Shown: positions 26,703 to 35,496 of the stretch, piece after piece
Numbering within the stretch: position 1 is the first letter of the stretch
How the letters are laid out: each line of letters opens with the position of its first letter
DNA from: Mucilaginibacter_A sp965201005
GTDB taxonomy: Bacteria; Bacteroidota; Bacteroidia; Sphingobacteriales; Sphingobacteriaceae
DNA: 64,000 nucleotides
Assembly (NCBI RefSeq): GCF_965201005.1
Contig: NZ_OZ241747.1
Coordinates: 3,162,001-3,226,000, forward strand
Reading direction: 5' to 3'
Made by a program: the position numbers and the translations under genes
The notes under the pieces: generated by a model
What the model was told of the DNA's origin: nothing
The model's database searches: none
The model's input: only the letters and a program-made list of their open reading frames with translations

Positions 26703-27500
26703 TCAATCAAAGTCCATTTTTGTAAGGTCGAAACCTTCGCCCCAGCGTTCTTCAATTCCTAAACCAAACAAAGCGAAATCGTATTTTGCCGGATCTTGCG
26801 GATCAAATCCACGTAGTTTTGCGGTCAATTCCAAAGCGGTTTGCCAGTCGGTTTGTTTTCGTGTAATCAATTTCAACTTTCGAGCCACGCGGTCCACATG
26901 CAAATCGCAGGGACAAATTAAATTTGCTGGTTTTATTTTTTGCCAGATTCCAAAATCAACGCCATTTTGATCTTTCCGAACCATCCAACGCAAAAACATA
27001 TTTAAGCGTTTGCAAGTCGATTTTTGCTGCGGGGAAGAAACATGTTTGACCGTGCGCCGCGGAAAATCCGGCAACGAAAAAAAATAATTCCGGAAATGGT
27101 TCAGCATTTCTTCAGTTGATGAATTTATACCGATAAAAAAAGCATCCTCCAAAGAATTATAGTGTTGATAATGCTGCCGGAAAAACGAAATAAAATATAG
27201 TAGATCGGTATCGTTAAATGTCCGGTGCTTAAAACCCAGCAATGCTTTCAAATCGATTTCCTGATGGTTTTGGATGAAATCGAAAGGCGAATTGTCCATC
27301 CGTTCGATCAGTTCCTGGCATTTATGGATGATCGTTTTCCGTTGTCCCCAAGCTAAAACCGCTGCAAAAAAACCCATAATTTCAATGTCTTGTCTTTTTT
27401 GAAATTGATGCGGAATGACGATTGGATCGTTTTCAATAAAATTTGGTTGGTTGTATTGAATTACTTTGGCATCGAGGAAGAGCTGGAGGTTAGAGAGCAT
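26703..27500 (-). CDS. TIGR02757-family protein (DUF2400)
   Basis: The 265-residue protein matches the conserved DUF2400/TIGR02757 family common in Bacteroidota. Visible landmarks are FLDAKVIQYNQPNFIENDPIVIPHQF at the start, GFFAAVLAWGQRKTII near 42, and CKRLNMFLRWMVRKDQNGVDFGIW near 165, followed by LICPCDLHVDRVARKL. The last elements resemble the iron-sulfur/HhH DNA glycosylase superfamily, so a nucleic-acid repair role is conceivable but unproven. A repeat variant (27134-27145) is embedded within it. Confidence 0.85.
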   Translation of the reverse strand: MLSNLQLFLDAKVIQYNQPNFIENDPIVIPHQFQKRQDIEIMGFFAAVLAWGQRKTIIHKCQELIERMDNSPFDFIQNHQEIDLKALLGFKHRTFNDTDLLYFISFFRQHYQHYNSLEDAFFIGINSSTEEMLNHFRNYFFSLPDFPRRTVKHVSSPQQKSTCKRLNMFLRWMVRKDQNGVDFGIWQKIKPANLICPCDLHVDRVARKLKLITRKQTDWQTALELTAKLRGFDPQDPAKYDFALFGLGIEERWGEGFDLTKMDFD

Positions 27501-27597
27501 CGAACAAAAGTAGATTTACGTTTTGATTTTAAAAGAAGCGTTTGGCTAATTACTCAATTATTCAAATTGTTTATATTTGAATTTAAACTTTTCAAAT

Positions 27598-27831
27598 ATG
27601 AGCAAACAAGCGATTATCGAAGAAACCGTAAAAGCTATTAATCAGCTTCCGGAAGACAAAGCCGAGGAAATATCTTCCTTTGCAGCATTTGTTATAAAAC
27701 GTTATGAAGAACAACAATTAACAGCTGGAATTCAACAACTTACAGCCGGAAGTAAAACTTTTGATTTTTTAAATACGGAAGAAGAACTTTATTCCGCATC
27801 AGATTTAAAAGAAATTTATAGCAATGATTAA
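27598..27831 (+). CDS. Putative antitoxin
   Basis: From the ATG at 27598 the protein has 77 residues beginning MSKQAIIEETVKAINQLPED. A predicted helical N-terminal part resembles the DUF2281/addiction-module antitoxins. The C-terminal acidic tail (NTEEELYSASDLKEIY) could wrap the toxin. It overlaps the toxin gene by eight bases. An upstream ATG at 27577 would add seven residues and is less likely. It contains a short internal repeat (QQLTAG twice, residues about 41-52). Confidence 0.7.
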   Translation: MSKQAIIEETVKAINQLPEDKAEEISSFAAFVIKRYEEQQLTAGIQQLTAGSKTFDFLNTEEELYSASDLKEIYSND

Positions 27832-28144
27832 AGGTGATATTGTATTGATCACCTTTCCATTTACTGATTTAAGCGGAAGTAAATTACGTCCGGCTGTAAT
27901 TTTAGCAAATACCTATCTTGATTTAATGGTTTGCTTTATCACAACACAAATTCAATGGCAGGAAATTACAGATGTATTGCTATTGCCCAATTTTGCAAAT
28001 GGGCTCAAAAAACAATCGCTCATTCGGACAAGTAAAATTGCTACGATAGACAAAACATTAGCAAAAGGACTTTTAGAAAGGCTAACCCAACCTGAACTTT
28101 TTGATTTGAACAATAAACTGAAAGTATTATTTAAATTAGCCTGA
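27824..28144 (+). CDS. PemK/MazF-like toxin (endoribonuclease family)
   Basis: The 106-residue protein matches the PemK/MazF fold: KGDIVLITFPFTDLSGSKLRPAVIL at the N-terminus, the basic/hydrophobic middle, then SLIRTSKIATIDKTLAKGLLERL. These toxins cut RNA when freed from their antitoxin, slowing growth. The eight-base overlap with the upstream antitoxin-like gene is typical of type II modules. The RTSKIATID segment carries the conserved Arg/Ser-Lys positions expected of active members. A repeat lies right after the stop codon (28163-28174). Confidence 0.85.
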   Translation: MIKGDIVLITFPFTDLSGSKLRPAVILANTYLDLMVCFITTQIQWQEITDVLLLPNFANGLKKQSLIRTSKIATIDKTLAKGLLERLTQPELFDLNNKLKVLFKLA

Positions 28145-28177
28145 ATGACGAAAAACATGCGATAAAAGAAGCATTCA

Positions 28178-29317
28178 TCAACTCAAAACCTGCTTCAAAT
28201 CCTCCAATAAATCTTCAATATCTTCCACACCAACGCTTAAACGCAGCAAATTATCGGTTACGCCAACTTTGTCCCGCTCTGCTTTTGGAATGGAAGCGTG
28301 CGTCATCGTAACCGGATGATTGACCAACGATTCTACACCGCCCAGTGATTCGGCCAAAGTAAAAACTTTAAAAGAAGATGCCACGCGAAAAGTTTCCTGC
28401 AGCGATGCTTCTTTTAGGGTGAAAGAAATCATGCCGCCGAAATCGCGCATTTGTTTTTTAGCGATTTCGTGGTTTGGATGATCCGGGAAACCGGGCCAGT
28501 AAACTTTATCAACTTTTGGATGATCTTTTAGGAAAGCTGCAATCTGCCTTCCGTTTTCGCAATGCGCTTTCATGCGCAAATGCAGTGTTTTGATGCCGCG
28601 TAAAACCAAGAAACTATCCTGCGGACCAGGCGTTGCGCCGGTTGCATTATAGATAAAAAACAAATCTTTATACAGCTTTTCATCGTTCATAATCAGCGCG
28701 CCCATCACCACGTCTGAATGGCCGCCCAGATATTTAGTGACCGAATGCATTACGATATCGGCACCTAAATCCAGCGGGTTTTGTAAATATGGTGAAGCAA
28801 AAGTATTATCTACCGCTAAAAGCAGTTTATTTTCTTTGGATATTTTGGCAACCGCTGATAGATCAACAATTTGCATTGTTGGATTAGTTGGCGTTTCTAC
28901 CCAGATCAGTTTTGTATTTTGGTTGATATATGGTTTGATATTTTCCGGATTACCCAAATCAATAAAATGAAATTTGATACCATAAGGCGCGTATAGTTTG
29001 GTGAACATGCGGTACGATCCGCCGTAAAGATCGTTCCCGGTAATCACCTCATCGCCCGGACGAAGGATTTTCATAACCGCATCCGTTGCACCCATTCCGC
29101 TGGAAAAAGCTAAGCCAAATTTGCCATTTTCCAGCGCAGCCAAACAATCTTCCAAAGCTTTGCGGGTTGGGTTTGTTCCGCGCGAATACTCGTAACCCTT
29201 ATTATCGCCCGGCGATTTTTGCCAGTAGGTAGAAGTCTGGTAAATCGGCGTCATCACGGCACCGGTTGTTGGGTCAGGTTCCTGGCCTGCATGTATGGCT
29301 TTTGTTGCGAATTTCAT
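28178..29317 (-). CDS. Cys/Met metabolism PLP enzyme (cystathionine gamma-synthase/lyase type)
   Basis: Starting at MKFATKAIHAG (29317) the enzyme has 379 residues, the usual family length. Visible motifs are YEYSRGTNPTRKALEDCLA near 47, SSGMGATDAV near 75, and the PLP-binding lysine in MHSVTKYLGGHSDVVMGA near 195. HLRMKAHCENG and SLGGVESLVNHPVTMTHAS complete the fold. These enzymes make or break cystathionine in transsulfuration; synthase and lyase cannot be separated by eye. An upstream start at 29335 overlaps a CT-rich hairpin repeat and is less likely. A repeat copy (28405-28416) is inside. Confidence 0.92.
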   Translation of the reverse strand: MKFATKAIHAGQEPDPTTGAVMTPIYQTSTYWQKSPGDNKGYEYSRGTNPTRKALEDCLAALENGKFGLAFSSGMGATDAVMKILRPGDEVITGNDLYGGSYRMFTKLYAPYGIKFHFIDLGNPENIKPYINQNTKLIWVETPTNPTMQIVDLSAVAKISKENKLLLAVDNTFASPYLQNPLDLGADIVMHSVTKYLGGHSDVVMGALIMNDEKLYKDLFFIYNATGATPGPQDSFLVLRGIKTLHLRMKAHCENGRQIAAFLKDHPKVDKVYWPGFPDHPNHEIAKKQMRDFGGMISFTLKEASLQETFRVASSFKVFTLAESLGGVESLVNHPVTMTHASIPKAERDKVGVTDNLLRLSVGVEDIEDLLEDLKQVLS

Positions 29318-29340
29318 AATTTTTAAGAGCCTCACCCCAA

Positions 29341-29361
29341 CCCCTCTCCGGTGGAGAGGGG
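29341..29361. repeat. GC-rich hairpin element
   Basis: CCCCTCTCC (29341-29349) and GGAGAGGGG (29353-29361) form a perfect nine-base stem with a three-base loop, preceded by CCTCACCCCAAC. It stands out in an AT-rich spacer. I recall similar CCTCACCCC-CCCCTCTCC hairpin words recurring in other Bacteroidota and some cyanobacteria, but no copy number can be checked here. It lies in the leader of the Cys/Met enzyme gene. Confidence 0.7.
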
Positions 29362-29402
29362 CTTAATGAAGGTTATTTTTTAAATTGATGATTTTATATT
29401 GA

Positions 29403-29483
29403 TAAAAGAAGCATTGACTTATGTCAGCTTTGAGTTGTTAGTTGCGGGTTCTGTTACCAATTTTATGCCGATAAAAGAAGCAT
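29403..29483 (+). repeat. Tandem-oriented pair of dispersed repeats
   Basis: TAAAAGAAGCAT at 29403-29414 (preceded by TTTATATTGA) and at 29472-29483 (preceded by TTTTATGCCGA), both followed by TGAC. They share the extended form with TTTTA plus five bases before the core. They lie between proS and the Cys/Met enzyme, both minus strand, in the same orientation, so here no hairpin forms. Confidence 0.85.
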
Positions 29484-29512
29484 TGACTGACAACCGGCAA
29501 CCCACAACCGAT

Positions 29513-30985
29513 CTAATATGCCCTTGCAAATAAAACCCTTTCTTTAGAAGGTTTCCCGCTGAGGATGCAAGCGCCGTCTTCCTGCGGATTATTTAACGGG
29601 ATGCAGCGGATCGTTGCTTTGGTTTCCTCTTTAATGCGTTGCTCTGTTTCGCTGGTTCCGTCCCAATGCGCTGATAAAAAGCCCGGTTTTTCATCCAGCA
29701 AACGTTTAAATTCTTCGTAAGTATCTACTTTGGTGATGTTTTCATCGCGGAATTTCAATGCTTTCTGGTAGATGTTTTGCTGGATTTCTTCCAGTAAAGT
29801 TTCAATCCGATCTGCTAAACCTTCCTGCGGAACGGTTTCTTTGATTTTAGTATCGCGGCGGGCCAGTTCAACTGTTCCATTGTTCATATCCCGGCTGCCA
29901 ATAGCTACACGCAATGGCACACCTTTTAACTCATATTCGGCAAATTTAAAACCAGGACGTTGCGTGTCGCGGTTATCAAATTTGATGCTGATGCTTCTTT
30001 TACGCAGGTTTTTTGTGAGTTCTGCCACAAAGGCAGATATATTTTCCAATTCTTCCTGATGTTTATAAATCGGCACAACTACAACCTGTATCGGAGCTAA
30101 TTTGGGTGGCAAAACCAATCCAGCATCATCAGAATGTGCCATTACCAGCGCGCCCATCAAACGGGTAGAAACGCCCCAGGAAGTTGCCCAAACATAATCC
30201 AGTTTGTTTTCTCTGTCCGAAAATTTCACATCAAAAGCTTTAGCAAAATTTTGTCCGAGAAAATGCGATGTTCCGGCTTGCAAGGCTTTCCCATCCTGCA
30301 TTAACGCTTCGATACAATACGTGTCTAAAGCTCCGGCAAAACGCTCATTTGCTGTTTTTCTTCCTTTTATAACCGGCAAAGCAAGCCAGTTTTCGGCAAA
30401 ATCAGCATATACATTTAACATTTGTTCGGTTTCGGCAATGGCTTCTTCGGCGGTTGCGTGTGCCGTGTGCCCTTCCTGCCACAAAAATTCTGTGGTGCGT
30501 AAAAATAAACGGGTGCGCATTTCCCAACGGACAACGTTTGCCCACTGGTTGATCAGCAGCGGCAGGTCACGATAGGATTGGATCCAGCCGCGATAAGTGT
30601 TCCAGATAATTGTTTCGGATGTAGGCCGTACAATCAGCTCTTCTTCCAGCTTGGCATCTTCATCAACCACCACGTTTCCGTCTGCATCGTTTTTAAGACG
30701 GTAATGCGTTACAACGGCACATTCTTTGGCAAAACCTTCTACATGACTGGCTTCTTTAGAAAAAAAAGATTTTGGGATAAACAACGGAAAATAAGCGTTA
30801 CTGTGGCCTGTATCTTTAAACATCTGATCCAGGGCAGCTTGCATTTTTTCCCAGATAGAATAGCCGTAAGGTTTGATCACCATACAGCCCCGAACGGCAG
30901 AATGTTCGGCTAAATCAGATTTTATTACTAATTCATTAAACCATTGCGAATAATCTTCGTCTTTACTAATAATACTTTTACTCAT
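29513..30985 (-). CDS. proS: Prolyl-tRNA synthetase (short, archaeal/eukaryotic-like type)
   Basis: The 490-residue class II synthetase charges tRNA-Pro. SEDYSQWFNELVIKSDLAEHS-type start (here KDEDYSQWFNELVI) is typical of the Bacteroidota short form lacking the bacterial editing insertion. Class II motifs include VRPTSETIIWNTYRGWIQSY near 120, RWEMRTRLFLRTTEFLWQEG near 155 (motif 2), and GVSTRLMGALVMAHSDDAG (motif 3). The C-terminal anticodon-binding and zinc-like domain ends in LFARAY. A repeat copy is embedded (29991-30002) in the anticodon-binding domain codons (RKRSI). Confidence 0.95.
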   Translation of the reverse strand: MSKSIISKDEDYSQWFNELVIKSDLAEHSAVRGCMVIKPYGYSIWEKMQAALDQMFKDTGHSNAYFPLFIPKSFFSKEASHVEGFAKECAVVTHYRLKNDADGNVVVDEDAKLEEELIVRPTSETIIWNTYRGWIQSYRDLPLLINQWANVVRWEMRTRLFLRTTEFLWQEGHTAHATAEEAIAETEQMLNVYADFAENWLALPVIKGRKTANERFAGALDTYCIEALMQDGKALQAGTSHFLGQNFAKAFDVKFSDRENKLDYVWATSWGVSTRLMGALVMAHSDDAGLVLPPKLAPIQVVVVPIYKHQEELENISAFVAELTKNLRKRSISIKFDNRDTQRPGFKFAEYELKGVPLRVAIGSRDMNNGTVELARRDTKIKETVPQEGLADRIETLLEEIQQNIYQKALKFRDENITKVDTYEEFKRLLDEKPGFLSAHWDGTSETEQRIKEETKATIRCIPLNNPQEDGACILSGKPSKERVLFARAY

Positions 30986-31086
30986 AAAATGGAACGAATT
31001 TTGACATAAATATTTTGCTTGATTTTGAATCCAAATTTATAAATTTATAGCTATTATAAACTTTTACACTTTAACAAATTGATATA

Positions 31087-31836
31087 ATGAAAACGAAGAT
31101 CTTAAAAGGGATTGCAATGGCGAGCATGGTGGTGTTAGGAGCTTGTTCAACTAATAAATTTGCCGCTCAGCAGAAAGATTACAATGACGATGTGTATTTC
31201 TCAAAAGCGAAAGCAGGTGATGCGGTAGAATATGCCAGCAATGACCGCTCTTACCGTAATGATGGCTATTATGACAATTATGCTTCACGTATCAACCGCT
31301 TTGGCAGTTATTCCCCGTTTGCTTACGATGGTTTCTATAACTCGTATTATGGTACAGGTTTAGGCTTGGGATTAGGTTATGGCTTGGGTTCTTTGTATGG
31401 TTATTCTCCATATTCAATTTATTCACCATACTCTTATTACTCGCCTTATTCTTATTATGGTGGCGGTTATGGCTACGGTCTTGGCGGTTATGGGTATGGA
31501 GGTTTGTATTCTTCTTATGGAACGGTAACCACTAACGGCAGACCTTCCCGAGGAACTGGCAACCCGAATGCTGCTTATGGCAATGTTATGAGAAACGGTA
31601 GTTCTGTAACTAATAGAAGGAGTTATATTCCTGGTGTTAGTACTGGCCGCGCCGGAAATATCTATAATAATAACAGTAACCGGACTTATAATCCACAAAA
31701 CCAGCAACCTACTAGACAAGTTGCCCCCCAAACAGAACGTTCTTTTCCTACTTACAATGCACCTTCATCTATGGGTGGTGGCTTTGGAGGAGGCGGTGGT
31801 GGCCGTGTTAGCAGTGGCCGTCCAGGTAGGGGATAA
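31087..31836 (+). CDS. Tyr/Gly/Ser-rich lipoprotein of unknown function
   Basis: The 249-residue protein has a lipoprotein signal (lipobox LGAC, Cys near residue 20) and then almost no globular sequence. The middle (residues about 75-155) is rich in Tyr-Gly and repeats of SPYSxYSPYS type, the later part is Asn/Ser-rich and the end is Gly-rich (GGGFGGGGGG). Such low-complexity surface lipoproteins are common in Bacteroidota and may be structural or adhesive, but function is unknown. It lies 32 bases upstream of the FadL-like porin on the same strand, probably cotranscribed. Confidence 0.85.
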   Translation: MKTKILKGIAMASMVVLGACSTNKFAAQQKDYNDDVYFSKAKAGDAVEYASNDRSYRNDGYYDNYASRINRFGSYSPFAYDGFYNSYYGTGLGLGLGYGLGSLYGYSPYSIYSPYSYYSPYSYYGGGYGYGLGGYGYGGLYSSYGTVTTNGRPSRGTGNPNAAYGNVMRNGSSVTNRRSYIPGVSTGRAGNIYNNNSNRTYNPQNQQPTRQVAPQTERSFPTYNAPSSMGGGFGGGGGGRVSSGRPGRG

Positions 31837-31868
31837 AAATCTCACTCTTCTCTTTTCTAAAAAATAAT

Positions 31869-33365
31869 ATGAATTTAAAATATGCCTTAACAGGGGTCGC
31901 TATAGTAGCGGCCTCTCAGGTTTCCTATGGCCAATCTGTTTTTAGCAGTGACGCTTTTCGTTTTTCACAAACACAAACTGGTGCTACTTCTCGTATTAAA
32001 GCCATTGGTGGTGCTTCTACTGCAGTTGGTGGTGATTTAAGTTCGGTAAGCGGTAACCCGGCTGGTATTGGTTTTTTTACTAAATCAGAATTAAGTGTTA
32101 CTCCGGAATTTGACAATTCTAAGGTTAATTCGTCCTATTTTGGCCAAAGTAATTACAGTGGTAAAAATCAGGTTAATCTAAATAATGCTTCTGTAGTCTT
32201 TTACAACCGTTTGAGCACGCCTCGTGGCCGCGATAAAACACAAGGCTGGCTAAGTTTTAACTTGGGTGCTTCTTATAGCCGTACCAATAACTTTTATAGA
32301 AATGAATATTACTCAGGAATAAACCCAAATGGTTCTATCTCTGATTATTATTTGCAGGAAGATATTAGAGAATATAATAAATACGGTAATAGTGCAAGCG
32401 GAACATTACAAGATTGGGCAAACACGCAAAAATTAATTGGCACCCCTACTGGTGGTTTCCAGTCTAATGTAACATCTAAAAATAACAACCAAATTAACAA
32501 TGCAATTTCAAGCGGAGGTCAATCTGAATTTAGTTTAGCTGGTGGTGCTAATTATAGCAATAAATTATATCTTGGTTTTGGTATCGGTATTACAAGTTTA
32601 AGGTATAACACCACAAGAACTTTTGGTGAAACAGGCACGGCATTGATTCCAATCAACGGAACAAATACTTACACTGGGTTTGCATCTCAGTTTTATCAAG
32701 ATCAGGCTACCATAGGCACTGGTTTTAATGCAAAAGTCGGTTTCATTTATAAACCTGTTGAAGCCGTTCGTATCGGTGCTACTTTTACTAGCCCAACATG
32801 GATGACAATTCAAGATAATTATGTAGAAGGTCTGCAAACAGCATATGCGCAAGAAAAGACCTACTCAAATGGCAATGATCAACCTTATCAAACAAATTAT
32901 AATTTACGCACACCATTAAAAGCAAGCGGTGGTGTAGCTGTATTTGTTGGTAAATATGGTTTTATTTCAGGTGATGTAGAATACGTAGATTATAAGGGTA
33001 TGCACTTAGGCGGAGATTATGATGGTAAAGATCAGGATAATTTCAACCTATCAACCCTTTATAAATCAACTGTAAATGCGCGTGTTGGTGCTGAAGCTAA
33101 GTTGGAGGATTTCTTTATCAGAGGTGGTTTCAATTATCAGGGAAACCCACAAGTTGGGATTGGTAGCCCTGTAAAAATTAGTAGTGCAGGTATTGGTTAT
33201 CGTTTTGGTAAATATTATGTTGATGCTACTTATCAATATGTTACCCATAACACAACGGTTTATCCTTATGAGTTTGATCCGAAAATTGTCAATGAAGTTA
33301 GCCCGGCTGCAAATTTGAAAAACACTTACAATAATGCTTTCCTAACTTTGGGGATGCGTTTTTAA
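31869..33365 (+). CDS. OmpP1/FadL/TodX-family outer-membrane porin
   Basis: The 498-residue protein has a signal peptide ending near ASQVSYGQ (residue 22). It opens with RFSQTQTGATSRIKAIGGASTAVGGDLSSVSGNPAG, the conserved beginning of the FadL-like barrel in Bacteroidota. FGIGITSLRY, YKPVEAVRIGATFTSPTWM and the C-terminal beta strand LTLGMRF complete the barrel. Relatives transport fatty acids or other hydrophobic compounds across the outer membrane; substrate here is unknown. A rho-independent terminator follows. Confidence 0.92.
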   Translation: MNLKYALTGVAIVAASQVSYGQSVFSSDAFRFSQTQTGATSRIKAIGGASTAVGGDLSSVSGNPAGIGFFTKSELSVTPEFDNSKVNSSYFGQSNYSGKNQVNLNNASVVFYNRLSTPRGRDKTQGWLSFNLGASYSRTNNFYRNEYYSGINPNGSISDYYLQEDIREYNKYGNSASGTLQDWANTQKLIGTPTGGFQSNVTSKNNNQINNAISSGGQSEFSLAGGANYSNKLYLGFGIGITSLRYNTTRTFGETGTALIPINGTNTYTGFASQFYQDQATIGTGFNAKVGFIYKPVEAVRIGATFTSPTWMTIQDNYVEGLQTAYAQEKTYSNGNDQPYQTNYNLRTPLKASGGVAVFVGKYGFISGDVEYVDYKGMHLGGDYDGKDQDNFNLSTLYKSTVNARVGAEAKLEDFFIRGGFNYQGNPQVGIGSPVKISSAGIGYRFGKYYVDATYQYVTHNTTVYPYEFDPKIVNEVSPAANLKNTYNNAFLTLGMRF

Positions 33366-33387
33366 GCACTATAAAATTTGAATGTAA

Positions 33388-33416
33388 AGTCGCTGTAAAA
33401 AACAGCGGCTTTTTTT
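33388..33416 (+). terminator. Intrinsic terminator after FadL-like gene
   Basis: The stem AGTCGCTGT (33388-33396) pairs with ACAGCGGCT (33402-33410) with one G-T pair and a short loop, followed by TTTTTT. It lies 22 bases after the stop codon. A repeat copy of the TAAAAGAAGTAT form (33423-33434) follows directly. Confidence 0.85.
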
Positions 33417-33471
33417 ATGCCATAAAAGAAGTATCAGCAATAAACTTCAACTTAGCTGTAAGTACAAAATC

Positions 33472-35379
33472 ATGGCATATAAAAACCTTCAGCACTTTAT
33501 AGAAACACTTGAAAAAGCCGGGGAATTAATTCGGATCAAAGAAAAAGTTGACCCAAAATTGGAAATCACAGAGATAACAGACCGTGTTTCCAAGCAATAC
33601 GGCCCGGCTTTACTGTTTGAAAATACAGGGTATGATTTTCCGGTTTTGATCAATTCAATGGGCAACTACAAACGGATGTGCATGGCTCTGGGCGTGGAGT
33701 CGATGGATGATATTTCCAAAGAAATTGAAGGTTTGTTTAAAACCCTGACTGGCCCGAAAGACAGTATTTTGGATAAGCTGAAAATGCTGCCAAAGTTAGG
33801 TCAGATTTCTTCCTGGATGCCTAAAACCATTTCCGGCAAAGGTGCTTGTCAGGAAGTGGTGATGCAAAACCCGGACATTACCAAACTGCCGGTTTTAACC
33901 TGCTGGCCGGAAGATGGCGGTCCGTTTATCACGCTGCCAGTTATTCATACTAAAGATCCGCTCACCGGAATTAGAAATGTGGGCATGTACCGGATGCAGG
34001 TTTTTGAGCCAAAATTAACCGGTATGCACTGGCATAAACACAAAGTTTCTGCGCGCCACTTCCAGGAATATAAAAAATTAGGGCAAAAAATGCCGGTTGC
34101 TGTGGCTTTAGGCGGCGATCCGGTTTATACTTATGCTGCAACTGCTCCACTTCCGGATGGGATAGACGAATATATGCTGGCCGGTTTTCTGCGGAAGAAA
34201 AAAGTAGAACTGGTGCAATGTTTAACACAAGACGTGCAAGTACCGGCGGATGCGGATTTTATCATCGAAGGTTATGTTGACCCGGAAGAAGATTACATTT
34301 GGGAAGGCCCTTTCGGCGACCATACCGGTTATTATTCGCTGGCCGACTGGTATCCGAAATTCCATATTACCGCTATTACGCACCGAAAAAACGCGGTCTA
34401 TCCGGCAACGATTGTGGGCATTCCGCCGCAGGAAGATGCCTGGATTGGTAAAGCTACGGAACGCATTTTCCTCGCCCCGATAAAAATGACCATGGTGCCC
34501 GAAATTGTAGATATGGTGCTGCCGATGGAAGGCGTGTTCCATAACCTGGCCATTGTAAAAATCAAAAAAGATTATCCCGGACAAGCCATGAAAGTAATGA
34601 ACTCGCTTTGGGGTGCCGGGCAAATGATGTTTACCAAAATGATTGTGATTGTGGATGAAGACGTAAATATCCACAACAATGCCGAAGTTGCACGTTACAT
34701 TTCTGAAAATGTTGACCCGCAGCAGGATTTTATATTCACTTCCGGGCCGATGGATGTGCTCGATCATTCCTGCTCCAAAGCTTCTTTTGGCGGGAAAATG
34801 GGCATCGATGCGACTAAAAAATTACCTGAAGAACTGAGGACTGAAGAAAAAGTATCGATAAAAACAGCATCGGCATTAAACAAAGAAGCGATAAAAATTC
34901 AAAATCCGGCCATTGCGGATATTAACGATACGCTGTTGCAACTGGGTATTTCGCTGGTATTTATTTCCGTAGAAAAAACTGAACCGGAACAAATAGAAAA
35001 CCTCAACCGAAACCTGTTTAAACAAGGCTTGCTGGACGAAGTTAAAGTGGTGATTTATTTAGATCATACTATCGATATTTCGGATACCGGAGATGCTGTT
35101 TGGCGTTTTTCAAACAACATCGACCCGAAACGTGATGCTTTTATAATCAAATCCAAGAACAACCAAAGCCTTTCCCACATCGGTTTTGATGGCACACGGA
35201 AAACCAAGGAACTGGACGGTTTTGAACGTGACTGGCCAAATATCCTGACAAACACTACCGAAGTTATTGAAAAAGTGGACGAAATGTGGCCGCGTCTCGG
35301 TTTAGGCGAATTCATCAAATCGCCTTCGCTCAAATACCAAAAACAACTTTATAAAGGCGGCGCAGTGGTTACAGAGTGA
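33472..35379 (+). CDS. UbiD-family decarboxylase (menaquinone biosynthesis decarboxylase type)
   Basis: The 635-residue protein is a full-length UbiD-family member. Visible motifs are ELIRIKEKVDPKLEITEITDRV near 18, TKLPVLTCWPEDGGPFITLP near 140, and the prenylated-FMN region EGPFGDHTGYY near 277. GIPPQEDAWIGKATERIF near 325 and DHSCSKASFGGKMGID near 425 follow. Bacteroidota homologues of this length are usually assigned to menaquinone (futalosine or classical) precursor decarboxylation, which needs UbiX-made prFMN; no ubiX is in the window. It is monocistronic and ends at a strong terminator. A repeat copy (34859-34870) lies inside. Confidence 0.93.
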   Translation: MAYKNLQHFIETLEKAGELIRIKEKVDPKLEITEITDRVSKQYGPALLFENTGYDFPVLINSMGNYKRMCMALGVESMDDISKEIEGLFKTLTGPKDSILDKLKMLPKLGQISSWMPKTISGKGACQEVVMQNPDITKLPVLTCWPEDGGPFITLPVIHTKDPLTGIRNVGMYRMQVFEPKLTGMHWHKHKVSARHFQEYKKLGQKMPVAVALGGDPVYTYAATAPLPDGIDEYMLAGFLRKKKVELVQCLTQDVQVPADADFIIEGYVDPEEDYIWEGPFGDHTGYYSLADWYPKFHITAITHRKNAVYPATIVGIPPQEDAWIGKATERIFLAPIKMTMVPEIVDMVLPMEGVFHNLAIVKIKKDYPGQAMKVMNSLWGAGQMMFTKMIVIVDEDVNIHNNAEVARYISENVDPQQDFIFTSGPMDVLDHSCSKASFGGKMGIDATKKLPEELRTEEKVSIKTASALNKEAIKIQNPAIADINDTLLQLGISLVFISVEKTEPEQIENLNRNLFKQGLLDEVKVVIYLDHTIDISDTGDAVWRFSNNIDPKRDAFIIKSKNNQSLSHIGFDGTRKTKELDGFERDWPNILTNTTEVIEKVDEMWPRLGLGEFIKSPSLKYQKQLYKGGAVVTE

Positions 35380-35404
35380 TACTGTTTTTATCGGTGTAAA
35401 ATCA

Positions 35405-35439
35405 AAAACCTCGTTTGCTTATCACAAACGAGGTTTTTT
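35405..35439. terminator. Bidirectional terminator between ubiD and dps
   Basis: Arms AAAACCTCGTTTG (35405-35417) and CAAACGAGGTTTT (35425-35437) are perfectly complementary with a seven-base loop and T/A tracts on both sides. It separates convergent ubiD and dps. A repeat (ATACTGTTTTTA, 35379-35390) directly precedes it, overlapping the ubiD stop codon. Confidence 0.9.
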
Positions 35440-35496
35440 AAAATTGATTTGTTGTAAGATCAGGCCAAAACCTGATGCTTTTAACCTAATACCTGA

